The translations under genes and the position numbers were made by a program. Shown here piece by piece: positions 8,115 to 15,513 of a stretch of DNA of 64,000 nt (the stretch's first letter is position 1; each line of letters starts with the position of its first letter). Source of the stretch: Stutzerimonas kunmingensis (GTDB taxonomy: Bacteria; Pseudomonadota; Gammaproteobacteria; Pseudomonadales; Pseudomonadaceae). The stretch covers positions 79,619 through 143,618 of the forward strand of contig NZ_JACXXG010000008.1 in NCBI RefSeq assembly GCF_014764705.1, read 5' to 3'. The notes beneath the pieces are model-generated. The model was given only the letters and a program-made list of their open reading frames with translations. It had not been told where the DNA came from and ran no database searches.

Positions 8115-8870
8115 CTAGCGAGCCGTGCGAGGCTTCTTCTTCGCCAGGCCCAGGTGCGAGAAGACCGCATGCAGATCACCCGAGGCGCTGTCTTCCTCGA
8201 GGTTGAGCTTGCTGTCGATGTGGTCCATGTGGTGCATCATCAGGCGCACCGCCTTGTCACTGTCGCGGGCAGCGATGGCGTCGATCAGTTCATTGTGTTC
8301 GTCGTACGAGCAGTGCGAGCGATTGCCGCTTTCGTACTGGGCAATGATCAGCGAGGTCTGCGAAACCAGGCTGCGCTGGAAGCTCACCAGCGGCGCGTTC
8401 TTCGCCGCCTCCGCCAGCTTGAGGTGAAATTCGCCGGACAGGCGGATACCCGCCCCGCGATCGCCTCGGTCGAAACAATCACGCTCATCAGTCACCATCT
8501 GCCGCAGCTCGGCGAGCTGCGCGTCGCTGGCGTGCTGCACGGCCAGCTCTGTGATGGCCTTTTCCACCAGACGGCGGGCGAAGAAAATCTGCCGCGCTTC
8601 TTCAACGCTAGGACTGGCCACCACCGCGCCGCGATTGGGCCGCAGCAGCACCACCCCTTCATGGGCCAGACGCGACAGCGCGCGGCGGATGATGGTGCGG
8701 CTGACGCCGAATATCTCGCCGAGCGCCTCTTCGCTGAGCTTGGTCCCCGGCGCCAGACGCTGCTCGAGGATGGCATCGAAGATGTGCGCATAAACGATAT
8801 CGTCCTGCGTCCCGGTGCGAGTCTTGCCGGTCTTGGTCGGCTTCTTCAGGGGCTGCAACTGTTCGTTCAT
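8115..8870 (-). CDS. GntR-family (FCD-type) transcriptional regulator of purine catabolism
   Basis: A 251-residue regulator. A winged helix-turn-helix at about residues 25-95 contains the GntR signature (LAPGTKLSEEAL, then SRTIIRRAL), and an FCD ligand-binding domain at about 100-225 has the usual Asp/His metal-site pattern (FHLKL, HNELIDAI, MMHHMDHI). It is divergent from the AzgA-like permease gene. The 339-base gap between them and the promoters of uraH, puuE and the second permease carry TTGTNNACAA palindromes, which fit the FadR-subfamily consensus TNGT-N-ACNA. I infer it represses purine transport and urate-degradation genes until an intermediate binds. The ligand is not evident. Confidence 0.88.
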   Translation of the reverse strand: MNEQLQPLKKPTKTGKTRTGTQDDIVYAHIFDAILEQRLAPGTKLSEEALGEIFGVSRTIIRRALSRLAHEGVVLLRPNRGAVVASPSVEEARQIFFARRLVEKAITELAVQHASDAQLAELRQMVTDERDCFDRGDRGAGIRLSGEFHLKLAEAAKNAPLVSFQRSLVSQTSLIIAQYESGNRSHCSYDEHNELIDAIAARDSDKAVRLMMHHMDHIDSKLNLEEDSASGDLHAVFSHLGLAKKKPRTAR

Positions 8871-8972
8871 CGATGGCTCGCAAATGAGGTGTCGGCAATG
8901 CCGAACTTTACTGGGTTCGCGCCGCTACTGGCAGTTCGCTGGACAAATAAATACGCTGAAACGCCGTTAACC

Positions 8973-8982
8973 TTGTGCACAA
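8973..8982 (+). promoter_or_regulatory. TTGTGCACAA operator-like palindrome
   Basis: A perfect ten-base palindrome on the gntR side of the divergent region, identical in core to the site at 18588-18601. It fits the FCD-GntR half-site pattern TNGT/ACNA and could serve autoregulation. Confidence 0.55.
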
Positions 8983-9060
8983 TTCACAGCCACAAGGTTT
9001 CCCACGCGCAAATCTTTCAGCTCGCGCAGCCCACGCGCATTCAGCGAGACCACCGATTTA

Positions 9061-9083
9061 TTGTTTGCAATTCTTGTATACAA
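9061..9083 (+). promoter_or_regulatory. paired operator sites TTGTTTGCAA and TTGTATACAA before azgA
   Basis: TTGTTTGCAA (9061-9070) and the perfect palindrome TTGTATACAA (9074-9083) are centred 13 bases apart. The first covers the putative -35 box and the second lies in the spacer of the azgA promoter, a geometry that suits repression. Confidence 0.6.
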
Positions 9084-9092
9084 AAGCATAAT
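9064..9092 (+). promoter_or_regulatory. putative azgA promoter
   Basis: TTTGCA (9064-9069), a 17-base spacer and CATAAT (9087-9092) give a plausible sigma-70 promoter about 110 bases before the azgA start. Confidence 0.45.
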
Positions 9093-9105
9093 CCGGAAAG
9101 CCTTT

Positions 9106-9121
9106 CTGACCTTTCGGTCAA
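9106..9121 (+). promoter_or_regulatory. RutR-like palindrome CTGACCTTTCGGTCAA
   Basis: TGACC/GGTCA arms with a four-base centre match the RutR box TTGACCA-NN-TGGTCAA closely. It lies just downstream of the putative azgA transcription start, where a bound repressor could block elongation. Related sites occur before xdhA. Confidence 0.5.
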
Positions 9122-9209
9122 CTACCGATGCAGATGGCCCACCATCACCCGCCCCTCGGGAGTACTCACGCTCCGGGTGATCGACAACAAGAACGATGAG
9201 GAACGCCCA

Positions 9210-10556
9210 GTGGAAAGCATCAAGCGCAAGCCCCAGGCAGCACCCTTGCAGCGCACCGCCCCCGTTTGGCTGGACCGCCTGTTCAAGCTCAGCGAACACC
9301 GCACCAGTATCCGCACCGAACTGCTCGCCGGCCTGACGACCTTCGTCACCATGGCCTACATCATCTTCGTCAACCCGAACATCATGGCCGACGCCGGCAT
9401 CGACCACGGCGCTGCCTTCGTTGCCACCTGCATTGGCGCGGCGCTCGGCTGCCTCTTGATGGGGCTGTACGCCAACTGGCCGGTGGGCCTCGCGCCAGGC
9501 ATGGGCCTCAACGCCTTCTTCACCTACACGGTGGTCGGCGAGATGGGCTACAGCTGGGAGATCGCGCTCGGCGCGGTGTTCATCTCCGGCGTGCTGTTCA
9601 TGATCATGAGCCTGTCGCGCATTCGCGAATGGTTGCTCAACAGCATCCCCATGAGCCTGCGCTTCGCCATGGGCGCCGGCGTCGGTCTGTTCCTCGGTCT
9701 GATCGGCCTGAAGACCGCCGGCATCGTCGTCGACAGCCCGGCAACATTGCTGACCATGGGCTCGTTCGCCGAGCCGTCGGCGCTGCTGGCCGCGGTATGC
9801 TTCCTGATGATCGCCGTACTCAGCCACCGCAATGTCTTCGGTGCGATCCTATTGAGCATGCTGGTGGTCACCGGTATCGGCTGGGCGTTTGGTCTGGTCG
9901 AGTACAACGGCCTGGTGTCGATGCCGCCGAGCCTGGCGCCGACCTGGCTGGCCATGGATATCGCCGGCGCGCTCAACGTGGCGATGGTCAGCGTGATCGT
10001 CGCCTTCCTCTTCGTGAACATGTTCGACACCGCCGGCACCCTGATGGGCGTCGCCCACCGTGCCAACCTGGTCAATGAGGACGGCAAGATCGAGAACCTC
10101 TCCCGCGCGCTGAAGGCCGACAGCAGCTCCAGCGTGGTCGGCGCCTTCGTCGGTTGCCCGCCAGTGACCAGCTACGTGGAGAGCGCCGCGGGCGTCGCCG
10201 CCGGCGGCCGCACCGGGCTGACCGCAGTGACCGTCGGCGTGCTGTTCCTGATTGCCATGTTCTTCGCCCCGCTGGCCGGCATGATTCCCGCCTATGCCAC
10301 CGCCGGCGCGCTGATCTACGTGGCGATGCTGATGATGAGCGGCCTGGCGAATATCGACTGGAAGGACCACACCGACACCACCCCGGCCATCGTCACCGTG
10401 GTGATGATGCCGCTGACCTTTTCCATCGCCAACGGCATCGCCCTGGGCTTTCTGACCTATGCCACGCTCAAGCTGCTGACCGGCCAGCGTGACAAGGTGT
10501 CGATCAGCCTGTATGTGTTGTGTGTGATCTTCATCGCCAAGTTCGCGTTTCTCTGA
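9210..10556 (+). CDS. NCS2 (AzgA-like) purine permease
   Basis: A proton-coupled inner-membrane permease of the AzgA/GhxP branch, which takes up adenine, guanine or hypoxanthine. Using GTG 9210 it has 448 residues, normal for the family; GAGGA seven bases upstream supports this start, and the frame upstream runs through regulatory DNA. The protein begins with a basic segment, then has about 12-14 hydrophobic helices. Signature stretches include TFVTMAYIIFVNP near residue 48, GLAPGMGLNAFF near 95, and the FDTAGTLMGV and VTSYVESAAG motifs that contribute to the substrate site. It is divergent from gntR and lies next to guaD, which fits guanine or hypoxanthine import. The exact substrate is not determined. 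Confidence 0.9.
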   Translation: MESIKRKPQAAPLQRTAPVWLDRLFKLSEHRTSIRTELLAGLTTFVTMAYIIFVNPNIMADAGIDHGAAFVATCIGAALGCLLMGLYANWPVGLAPGMGLNAFFTYTVVGEMGYSWEIALGAVFISGVLFMIMSLSRIREWLLNSIPMSLRFAMGAGVGLFLGLIGLKTAGIVVDSPATLLTMGSFAEPSALLAAVCFLMIAVLSHRNVFGAILLSMLVVTGIGWAFGLVEYNGLVSMPPSLAPTWLAMDIAGALNVAMVSVIVAFLFVNMFDTAGTLMGVAHRANLVNEDGKIENLSRALKADSSSSVVGAFVGCPPVTSYVESAAGVAAGGRTGLTAVTVGVLFLIAMFFAPLAGMIPAYATAGALIYVAMLMMSGLANIDWKDHTDTTPAIVTVVMMPLTFSIANGIALGFLTYATLKLLTGQRDKVSISLYVLCVIFIAKFAFL

Positions 10557-10586
10557 ACCGGGCCGGCAGCGTCCGGCTCACCTACG

Positions 10587-10614
10587 GCCCCACTGCTTCG
10601 CGGTGGGGCTTTTG
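10587..10614 (+). terminator. intrinsic terminator of azgA
   Basis: A stem GCCCCAC/GTGGGGC with a TGCTTCGCG loop is followed by TTTT, 30 bases after the azgA stop. Confidence 0.85.
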
Positions 10615-10635
10615 CATTGGCTATAGGAGGCCGTC

Positions 10636-11262
10636 ATGACCCTGGAGATGTGGCTGTTGTTCACTGGTGCGGCGCTGGTGGTGATCCTGATCCCCGGGCC
10701 GCTGTCGCTGTTGATGATCAGCAACAGCCTGAACTACGGAGTACGCCGCTCCTGGCCTGCCTTTCTCGGTGGTGTGACAGCGTCCATCGCCCTGCTCAGC
10801 GCCTCGGCGCTGGGGCTAGGCGCGTTGCTGATGGCCTCCGAGCGCCTATTCAGTGCACTCAAGCTGGTCGGCGCGCTGTACCTGTTTTATCTGGCTTGGC
10901 AGAGCTGGCAAGAGGCGCGCCAGGCACCCGCTGCCCGCGAGATCGAGAGCCCCGCCCTTGCCCCACGTTTCAGTCGATTGTTCGGCCGGGCGTTCATCCT
11001 TGGCGGCAGCAATCCGAAGGACACCCTCTTCTTTGCCGCCTTCCTGCCGCAGTTTCTCAGTGCCGGCCAGCCGTTGTTGCCACAGCTATTGGTGATGATC
11101 CTTACCTGGGCCGTGCTCGATCTGCTCTGCAAGCTGGCCTACGGGTTGGGCGCGCAGGGGGCGGCACGTTACCTGCGCACCGGGAAGGGGCATGTGTGGT
11201 TCAACCGGACAAGTGCGGCGCTGTTTGGGGGCGCGGGGGCAGCGTCTTTGATGAGCCGATAG
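10636..11262 (+). CDS. LysE/RhtB-family exporter
   Basis: A 208-residue inner-membrane protein with about six hydrophobic helices. Family landmarks are IPGPLSLLMISN near residue 20, LGGVTAS near 47 and a GGSNPKDTLFF segment near 120. Relatives export homoserine, threonine, leucine or other amino-acid-like compounds. AGGAGG lies before the ATG. It follows the azgA terminator and so probably has its own promoter. Nothing nearby names a substrate, and a link to purine breakdown is not supported beyond position. Confidence 0.85.
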   Translation: MTLEMWLLFTGAALVVILIPGPLSLLMISNSLNYGVRRSWPAFLGGVTASIALLSASALGLGALLMASERLFSALKLVGALYLFYLAWQSWQEARQAPAAREIESPALAPRFSRLFGRAFILGGSNPKDTLFFAAFLPQFLSAGQPLLPQLLVMILTWAVLDLLCKLAYGLGAQGAARYLRTGKGHVWFNRTSAALFGGAGAASLMSR

Positions 11263-11522
11263 CGCTCTGCAGCTTGCCCCTTAGCCAGGCTCCTGGCTGA
11301 GGCATTGGTTCCGCCCTGCTGGGCAATTCACTTTTTCCAGTCGCGGAAGATGAACGTTGCCCGCCAGGCCGTGCAACTAGGAGCAAGCAATGCGCGTTTT
11401 CTTTCGTCACTTAGAAGTGAGGAAAGCGCGGCGCCATCGCGCGAATCTCACGCCACAGGTGCCTAGGTCACTAAGGCTAAAAACCAGCGCCGAGCGTCCC
11501 ACGTTGACCAAACTCAACCCAT
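11263..11522. other. gene-poor stretch between rhtB-like gene and uraH
   Basis: No convincing gene. An imperfect long hairpin (about 11391-11430, arms around TCACTT/AAGTGA and CGCG ends) and a small palindrome GTTGA-N6-TCAAC (11503-11518) are visible. Their roles are unknown. Confidence 0.5.
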
Positions 11523-11545
11523 AAAAAACCCGCCATTACGGCGGG
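11523..11545 (-). terminator. intrinsic terminator of uraH
   Basis: Read on the minus strand, CCCGCC-GTAAT-GGCGGG is followed by six T residues, 40 bases after the uraH stop. Confidence 0.85.
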
Positions 11546-11584
11546 CAAAGGGACTCCAAGAGTCAGCACTGAACGGAAAAGCGA

Positions 11585-11938
11585 CTAGCTACCCCGATAC
11601 GTCGAATAGCTATACGGCGATACCAACAACGGCACGTGGTAATGCTCCTGCGCCGAATCGATCCCGAAGCGCAGCACCACCACATCGAGAAACGCAGGAT
11701 TCGCCAGGGCCACACCGCGGCGGCGGTAATAGTCGCCGGCACTGAACTGCAGCTGGTAGACACCGGACAGGTAATCCGCACCTTCCAGCAATGGACTGTC
11801 GCAGCGCCCATCGGCATTGGTCTCACGGGTTGCGATCAGGGTCAGCGCCTGATCCTCGACGCGATACAGCTCCACCTTGATTCCGCTGCCCGGGCAACCG
11901 TGGGCGGCGTCGAGTACGTGTGTGGTCAATCGGCCCAC
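11585..11938 (-). CDS. uraH: 5-hydroxyisourate hydrolase (cytoplasmic)
   Basis: Transthyretin-like enzyme hydrolysing 5-hydroxyisourate to OHCU, the step after urate oxidation. Starting at GTG 11938 the protein has 117 residues, the usual cytoplasmic length, and begins with MGRLTTHVLD, with His7 as the first catalytic histidine. The C-terminal signature HYHVPLLVSPYSYSTYRGS (residues 99-117) carries His99, His101 and the conserved YRGS end. The open frame extends 20 codons further, but GGAGG lies five bases before this GTG. No signal peptide is present, unlike the paralogue at 27657. The gene is divergent from puuE, with TTGTATAC-type operators in the gap. Confidence 0.93.
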   Translation of the reverse strand: MGRLTTHVLDAAHGCPGSGIKVELYRVEDQALTLIATRETNADGRCDSPLLEGADYLSGVYQLQFSAGDYYRRRGVALANPAFLDVVVLRFGIDSAQEHYHVPLLVSPYSYSTYRGS

Positions 11939-12020
11939 GGGCACCTCCGCTCTGTTGAATGGAAACTGCACCGAGCATAACCATCCTCCCCACATCACTC
12001 AAGACAATCTGCAGATATTT

Positions 12021-12030
12021 TTGTATACAG
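12021..12030 (-). promoter_or_regulatory. TTGTATACAG operator-like site before uraH
   Basis: Matches the TTGTATACAA palindrome in nine of ten positions. It lies about 80 bases before uraH, and a TTGAAA (-35-like) is just upstream on the minus strand, so it would sit within that promoter. Confidence 0.5.
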
Positions 12031-12137
12031 TTTTTCAAGCATCGTTTGGCCCGTTACCTGCAAGCTGCAGATGGCTCTGAGCATGGTTGATCGCGACACG
12101 GCAGATACCAGCTATAGCGAAAGGACGAAAATTGCTA

Positions 12138-12166
12138 TTTACAAAGCCTCATTCAATTTGTATACA
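12138..12166 (+). promoter_or_regulatory. putative puuE operon promoter
   Basis: TTTACA (12138-12143), a 17-base spacer and TATACA (12161-12166). The -10 box is embedded in the perfect TTGTATACAA palindrome. Confidence 0.5.
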
Positions 12167-12167
12167 A
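12158..12167 (+). promoter_or_regulatory. TTGTATACAA operator before puuE
   Basis: A perfect palindrome identical to the azgA site (9074-9083), overlapping the putative -10 box of the puuE-uraD-alc promoter. It is the best-placed member of the proposed GntR operator family. Confidence 0.6.
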
Positions 12168-12217
12168 TCCAGCCATCCGGTCGTGCCATGACGACCTGCC
12201 ATACAGGAAGCACCCCA

Positions 12218-13147
12218 GTGAGCGCCGACTACCCACGCGACCTGATCGGTTACGCCAGCAACCCACCGCACCCGCGCTGGCCGGGCGATGCGCGTATCGC
12301 GTTGTCCTTCGTGCTGAATTACGAGGAAGGTGGCGAACGCTGCGTGCTGCACGGCGACAAGGAATCCGAGGCCTTTCTCTCCGAGATGGTCGCCGCACAG
12401 CCTCTGCAAGGCGTGCGCCACATGAGCATGGAGTCGCTCTACGAATACGGCAGTCGCGCCGGCGTATGGCGCCTGCTCAAGCTGTTCGACAAGCACGACA
12501 TCCCGCTGACCATCTTCGCCGTCGCCATGGCCGCCCAGCGTCACCCCGAACTGATCAAGGCGATGGCAGGCGCCGGACACGAAATCTGCAGCCACGGTTA
12601 CCGCTGGATCGACTACCAGTACATGGATGAGGCGCAAGAGCGCGAGCACATGCAGGAAGCCATCCGCATCCTCGGCGAGATCACCGGCGAACGGCCGCTG
12701 GGCTGGTACACCGGCCGCACCGGCCCGAACACCCGGCGCCTGGTACGCGAGGAAGGCGGCTTTCTCTACGACTCCGACACCTACGACGACGACCTGCCCT
12801 ACTGGGACCCCGAGTCGACGCCGGAAAAGCCGCATCTGGTGATCCCCTACACGCTGGACACCAACGACATGCGCTTCACCCAGGTGCAGGGCTTCAACAG
12901 CGGCGATGACTTCTTCACCTACCTGAAGGATGCCTTCGACGTGCTCTACGCCGAAGGCTGCGAAGGCGCGCCGAAAATGTTGTCCATCGGCATGCACTGC
13001 CGGTTGCTCGGGCGCCCGGCGCGCCTGGCGTCGCTGGCCCGCTTCCTAGAGTACGTGAAGGGCCATGAGAAGGTCTGGTGCGCCCGCCGTGTCGACATCG
13101 CCCGCCACTGGCACGCCACCCACCCTTTTACCGCGGAGCGCAATTGA
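12218..13147 (+). CDS. puuE: allantoinase PuuE (polysaccharide-deacetylase fold)
   Basis: Metal-independent allantoinase hydrolysing allantoin to allantoate. Starting at GTG 12218 it has 309 residues, the usual length, and begins MSADYPRDLIGY. CAGGAAG seven bases upstream supports this start; the frame extends upstream, but that part contains the promoter and operator. The NodB-like deacetylase fold shows LSFVLNYEEGGE near residue 30, ICSHGYRWIDY near 125, and SIGMHCRLLGRPAR near 255. It is first in the puuE-uraD-alc run; its stop overlaps the uraD start by one base. Confidence 0.94.
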   Translation: MSADYPRDLIGYASNPPHPRWPGDARIALSFVLNYEEGGERCVLHGDKESEAFLSEMVAAQPLQGVRHMSMESLYEYGSRAGVWRLLKLFDKHDIPLTIFAVAMAAQRHPELIKAMAGAGHEICSHGYRWIDYQYMDEAQEREHMQEAIRILGEITGERPLGWYTGRTGPNTRRLVREEGGFLYDSDTYDDDLPYWDPESTPEKPHLVIPYTLDTNDMRFTQVQGFNSGDDFFTYLKDAFDVLYAEGCEGAPKMLSIGMHCRLLGRPARLASLARFLEYVKGHEKVWCARRVDIARHWHATHPFTAERN

Positions 13148-13662
13148 TGACCCCGTTCAAAACGATCAAACCCTCGACGCTGGATCGCGACGCCTTCGTC
13201 GCCGCCTTTGCCGACGTCTACGAGCACTCGCCCTGGGTTGCCGAAACCGTCTACCAGGCGGGCGTCGACGCGACGCTGGACGACATCGAGGTGCTGCACA
13301 CCCGCCTGTCCCAGGCGATGCTCGCCGCCGACCATGACACTCAGCTGGCACTGGTCAATGCTCACCCCGACCTGGCCGGCAAGGCCGCCGTGCGTGGCGA
13401 GCTGACCGCCTCCAGCACCTCGGAGCAGGCCGGCGCCGGCATCCACGAATGCACGCCGGAGGAGTTCGCCCGCTTCACCGAACTCAACGAGGCCTACAAG
13501 GCCAAGTTCGGTTTCCCCTTCATCATGGCGGTCAAGGGCAGCAACCGGCACCAGATCCTCGCCGCATTCGAAGAACGCATCCACAACAGCCCCGAACAGG
13601 AATTCGCCCGGGCGCTGGCGGAAATCAACAAGATCGCCTTGTTCCGCCTGCAGGCGATGTAA
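13147..13662 (+). CDS. uraD: OHCU decarboxylase
   Basis: 171-residue 2-oxo-4-hydroxy-4-carboxy-5-ureidoimidazoline decarboxylase, producing (S)-allantoin. The catalytic histidine lies in NAHPDLAGK (near residue 77), and [14 protein letters not shown] near residue 125 is the other family signature. The ATG at 13147 overlaps the puuE TGA in a TGATGA arrangement typical of translational coupling; the open frame goes further upstream within puuE. Together with UraH it makes urate breakdown stereospecific. Confidence 0.94.
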   Translation: MTPFKTIKPSTLDRDAFVAAFADVYEHSPWVAETVYQAGVDATLDDIEVLHTRLSQAMLAADHDTQLALVNAHPDLAGKAAVRGELTASSTSEQAGAGIHECTPEEFARFTELNEAYKAKFGFPFIMAVKGSNRHQILAAFEERIHNSPEQEFARALAEINKIALFRLQAM

Positions 13663-13727
13663 CGAGCACCAACCGCAACAAAGGCAGTAATGACAGAAAC
13701 CGCTTCTCATCCAAGGCAGACGAGTCC

Positions 13728-14723
13728 ATGAAAGCTTACGCCGTACCCTTCGAAAAATACGTCAACCTGGCCGATGCCCGCCTGGGCACCCGCGCCATCT
13801 CCGTCACCGACGATTGGTTCGCCGACGTCAACCGGTTGTTCCAGCCAACACCGGCCGTATGGAAGGAGGGCGTTTTCGATGACAACGGCAAGTGGATGGA
13901 CGGCTGGGAGTCGCGCCGCAAGCGCTTCGAAGGTTACGACCATGCGGTGATCCGCCTGGGCGTGCCTGGTCAGATCAAGGGCGTGGATATCGACACCAGC
14001 CACTTCACCGGCAACTATCCGCCGTCCGCCTCACTGGAAGCCTGCTTCGTCGCCGACGGCGACCCGAGCGACGACACCGTCTGGACGGAAATCCTCCCGG
14101 CCGTCGAGCTCCAGGGCAACAGCCACCACTACCACGAGATCGCCTTCGACAAGCCGGTCAGCCACCTGCGCTTCAACATCTACCCGGACGGCGGCGTGGC
14201 GCGTCTGCGCGTGCACGGCATCCCGTTCCGCGACTGGAGCAGCGTCGGCGACAACGAGCAGATCGACCTGGCGGCGGCGCTGAATGGCGGTCGCGCGCTG
14301 GCCTGCTCGGACGAGCATTTCGGCCGCATGAGCAACATCCTCAACCCGAACCGTGGCGAGAACATGGGCGACGGCTGGGAAACCGCCCGCCGCCGCACGC
14401 CGGGCAATGACTGGGTCATCGTCGCCCTCGGCCATCCGGGCGAAATCGAGCGCATCGTCGTCGATACCCTGCACTTCAAGGGCAACTACCCGGACAGCTG
14501 CTCGATCCAGGCGGCTTACGTCAAAGGCGGCACCGATAGCCAGATCGAGACCCAGAGCCTGTTCTGGCGCGAGCTGCTGCCGAGCCAGAAGCTGTCGATG
14601 CACGCCGAACACGAGTTCAGCGAGCAGATCGCCAAGCTCGGCCCGATCACCCACGTGCGCCTGAACATCTTCCCGGACGGCGGTGTGAGCCGGCTGCGGT
14701 TGTTTGGCAAGGTGGCGAAGTAG
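13728..14723 (+). CDS. alc: allantoicase
   Basis: 331-residue allantoate amidinohydrolase splitting allantoate into ureidoglycolate and urea. It has the two tandem jelly-roll halves of the family, each with the repeat [20 protein letters not shown] (near residues 145-165) or [20 protein letters not shown] (near 308-328), plus a matching [16 protein letters not shown] / [16 protein letters not shown] pair. The start ATG is chosen by fit to the family N-terminus ([20 protein letters not shown]); the frame opens earlier inside uraD. It follows uraD by 65 bases. No urease gene is seen in the window to use the urea. Confidence 0.95.
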   Translation: MKAYAVPFEKYVNLADARLGTRAISVTDDWFADVNRLFQPTPAVWKEGVFDDNGKWMDGWESRRKRFEGYDHAVIRLGVPGQIKGVDIDTSHFTGNYPPSASLEACFVADGDPSDDTVWTEILPAVELQGNSHHYHEIAFDKPVSHLRFNIYPDGGVARLRVHGIPFRDWSSVGDNEQIDLAAALNGGRALACSDEHFGRMSNILNPNRGENMGDGWETARRRTPGNDWVIVALGHPGEIERIVVDTLHFKGNYPDSCSIQAAYVKGGTDSQIETQSLFWRELLPSQKLSMHAEHEFSEQIAKLGPITHVRLNIFPDGGVSRLRLFGKVAK

Positions 14724-14733
14724 GAAGCGCGCT

Positions 14734-14840
14734 TCCCCTCTCCCCGGCCCTCTCCCCGAGGGGGAGAGGGAGGAACGAGGTCAGCCATTTCTCCGCGCCA
14801 GCTCCCTCTCCCCTCCGGGGAGAGGGTTAGGGTGAGGGGG
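14734..14840. repeat. CCCTCTCCCC/GGGGAGAGGG palindromic intergenic repeat
   Basis: Four C-rich or G-rich blocks built on CCCTCTCCCC form nested inverted repeats over 107 bases between alc and allA. The same GGGGAGAGGG family occurs dispersed in many beta- and gammaproteobacterial genomes. It would fold strongly in RNA and may lower readthrough into allA. Confidence 0.75.
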
Positions 14841-14887
14841 AGCAGCCCCACGCGAATAACGATCCTTCAACAAAGAACGAGCACACC

Positions 14888-15400
14888 ATGCGCACCCTGA
14901 CCATCGAGCCACTGACCAAGGAAGCCTTCGCCCCCTTTGGCGACGTCATCGAGACCGAAGGCAGCGACTACTTCATGATCAACAACGGCTCGACCCGCCG
15001 CTATCACAAGCTGGCCACGGTCGAGACCGCCGCGCCCGATGACCAGGCGATCATCAGCATCTTCGCCGCCGAGGCGCTGGAGATGCCGCTGGTCATCCGC
15101 ATGCTCGAACGTCATCCGCTGGGCAGCCAGGCCTTCATACCGCTGCTCGGCAACCCTTTTCTGGTCGTGGTCGCGCCACTTGGCGATGCACCTGTACCGG
15201 GCCACGTCCGCGCCTTCCGCAGCAACGGCAGGCAGGGCGTCAATTACCACCGCGGCGTCTGGCACCACCCGGTGCTGACGATCGAAAAGCGGGATGAATT
15301 CCTGGTGGTCGATCGCAGCGGTTCTGGCAACAACTGCGACGAGTACTTCTTCACGGAGGATCAGCAACTCCTCCTCGACCCCCAACGGGAATCGACATGA
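14888..15400 (+). CDS. allA: ureidoglycolate lyase
   Basis: 170-residue cupin-fold enzyme releasing glyoxylate and urea from ureidoglycolate. It starts MRTLTIEPLTKEAFAPFGDVIE, and the family motifs FMINNGSTRRYH (near residue 33), LERHPLGSQAF (near 75) and NYHRGVWHHP (near 117) are present. It shares direction with the alc operon but is separated by the repeat. Its product links this block to gcl at 29 kb. The stop overlaps a possible 37-codon frame (15397-15510) that I do not accept as a gene. Confidence 0.93.
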   Translation: MRTLTIEPLTKEAFAPFGDVIETEGSDYFMINNGSTRRYHKLATVETAAPDDQAIISIFAAEALEMPLVIRMLERHPLGSQAFIPLLGNPFLVVVAPLGDAPVPGHVRAFRSNGRQGVNYHRGVWHHPVLTIEKRDEFLVVDRSGSGNNCDEYFFTEDQQLLLDPQREST

Positions 15401-15513
15401 CCGCTACTGCGCTGGCTCATTCGGCGTTGCCTTGCCTGCGTTCGCGACGCGCTCAAGCCGATTCCAATAAGAAGAAATACGGCCGCCTGCAGGCCGCAAG
15501 AGGTGCATGACAA

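Larger units (their letters stand above)
8871..9209. other. 339-base divergent regulatory region between gntR and azgA
   Basis: No gene is seen here; the 800-codon open frame that crosses it is an upstream extension of the azgA frame. The region holds three TTGTNNACAA-type sites, one TTGAC-type palindrome and an azgA promoter, each listed separately. It is visibly richer in A and T than the flanking genes. Confidence 0.7.

Noticed and set aside
9074..9083. Site read as a LuxR-type or LexA box
   Set aside because: Identical sites recur only at purine promoters and fit the FCD-GntR half-site pattern; LexA consensus is longer and different.
8154..9209. 800-codon open frame starting 352 codons upstream of the azgA permease
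   Set aside because: The upstream part runs opposite to gntR and through operators and promoter; GAGGA plus GTG 9210 gives a normal-length permease.
11201..11410. 69-codon minus-strand frame in the gap after the RhtB gene
   Set aside because: No ribosome site, low-complexity composition and no similarity recognised.
13449..13727. Upstream extension of the allantoicase frame inside uraD
   Set aside because: The family start [20 protein letters not shown] at 13728 gives the expected length; the extension repeats uraD in another frame.
15397..15510. 37-codon frame overlapping the allA stop and ending before puuD
   Set aside because: No own ribosome site, unusual basic composition, and no family character; the overlap is most likely accidental.
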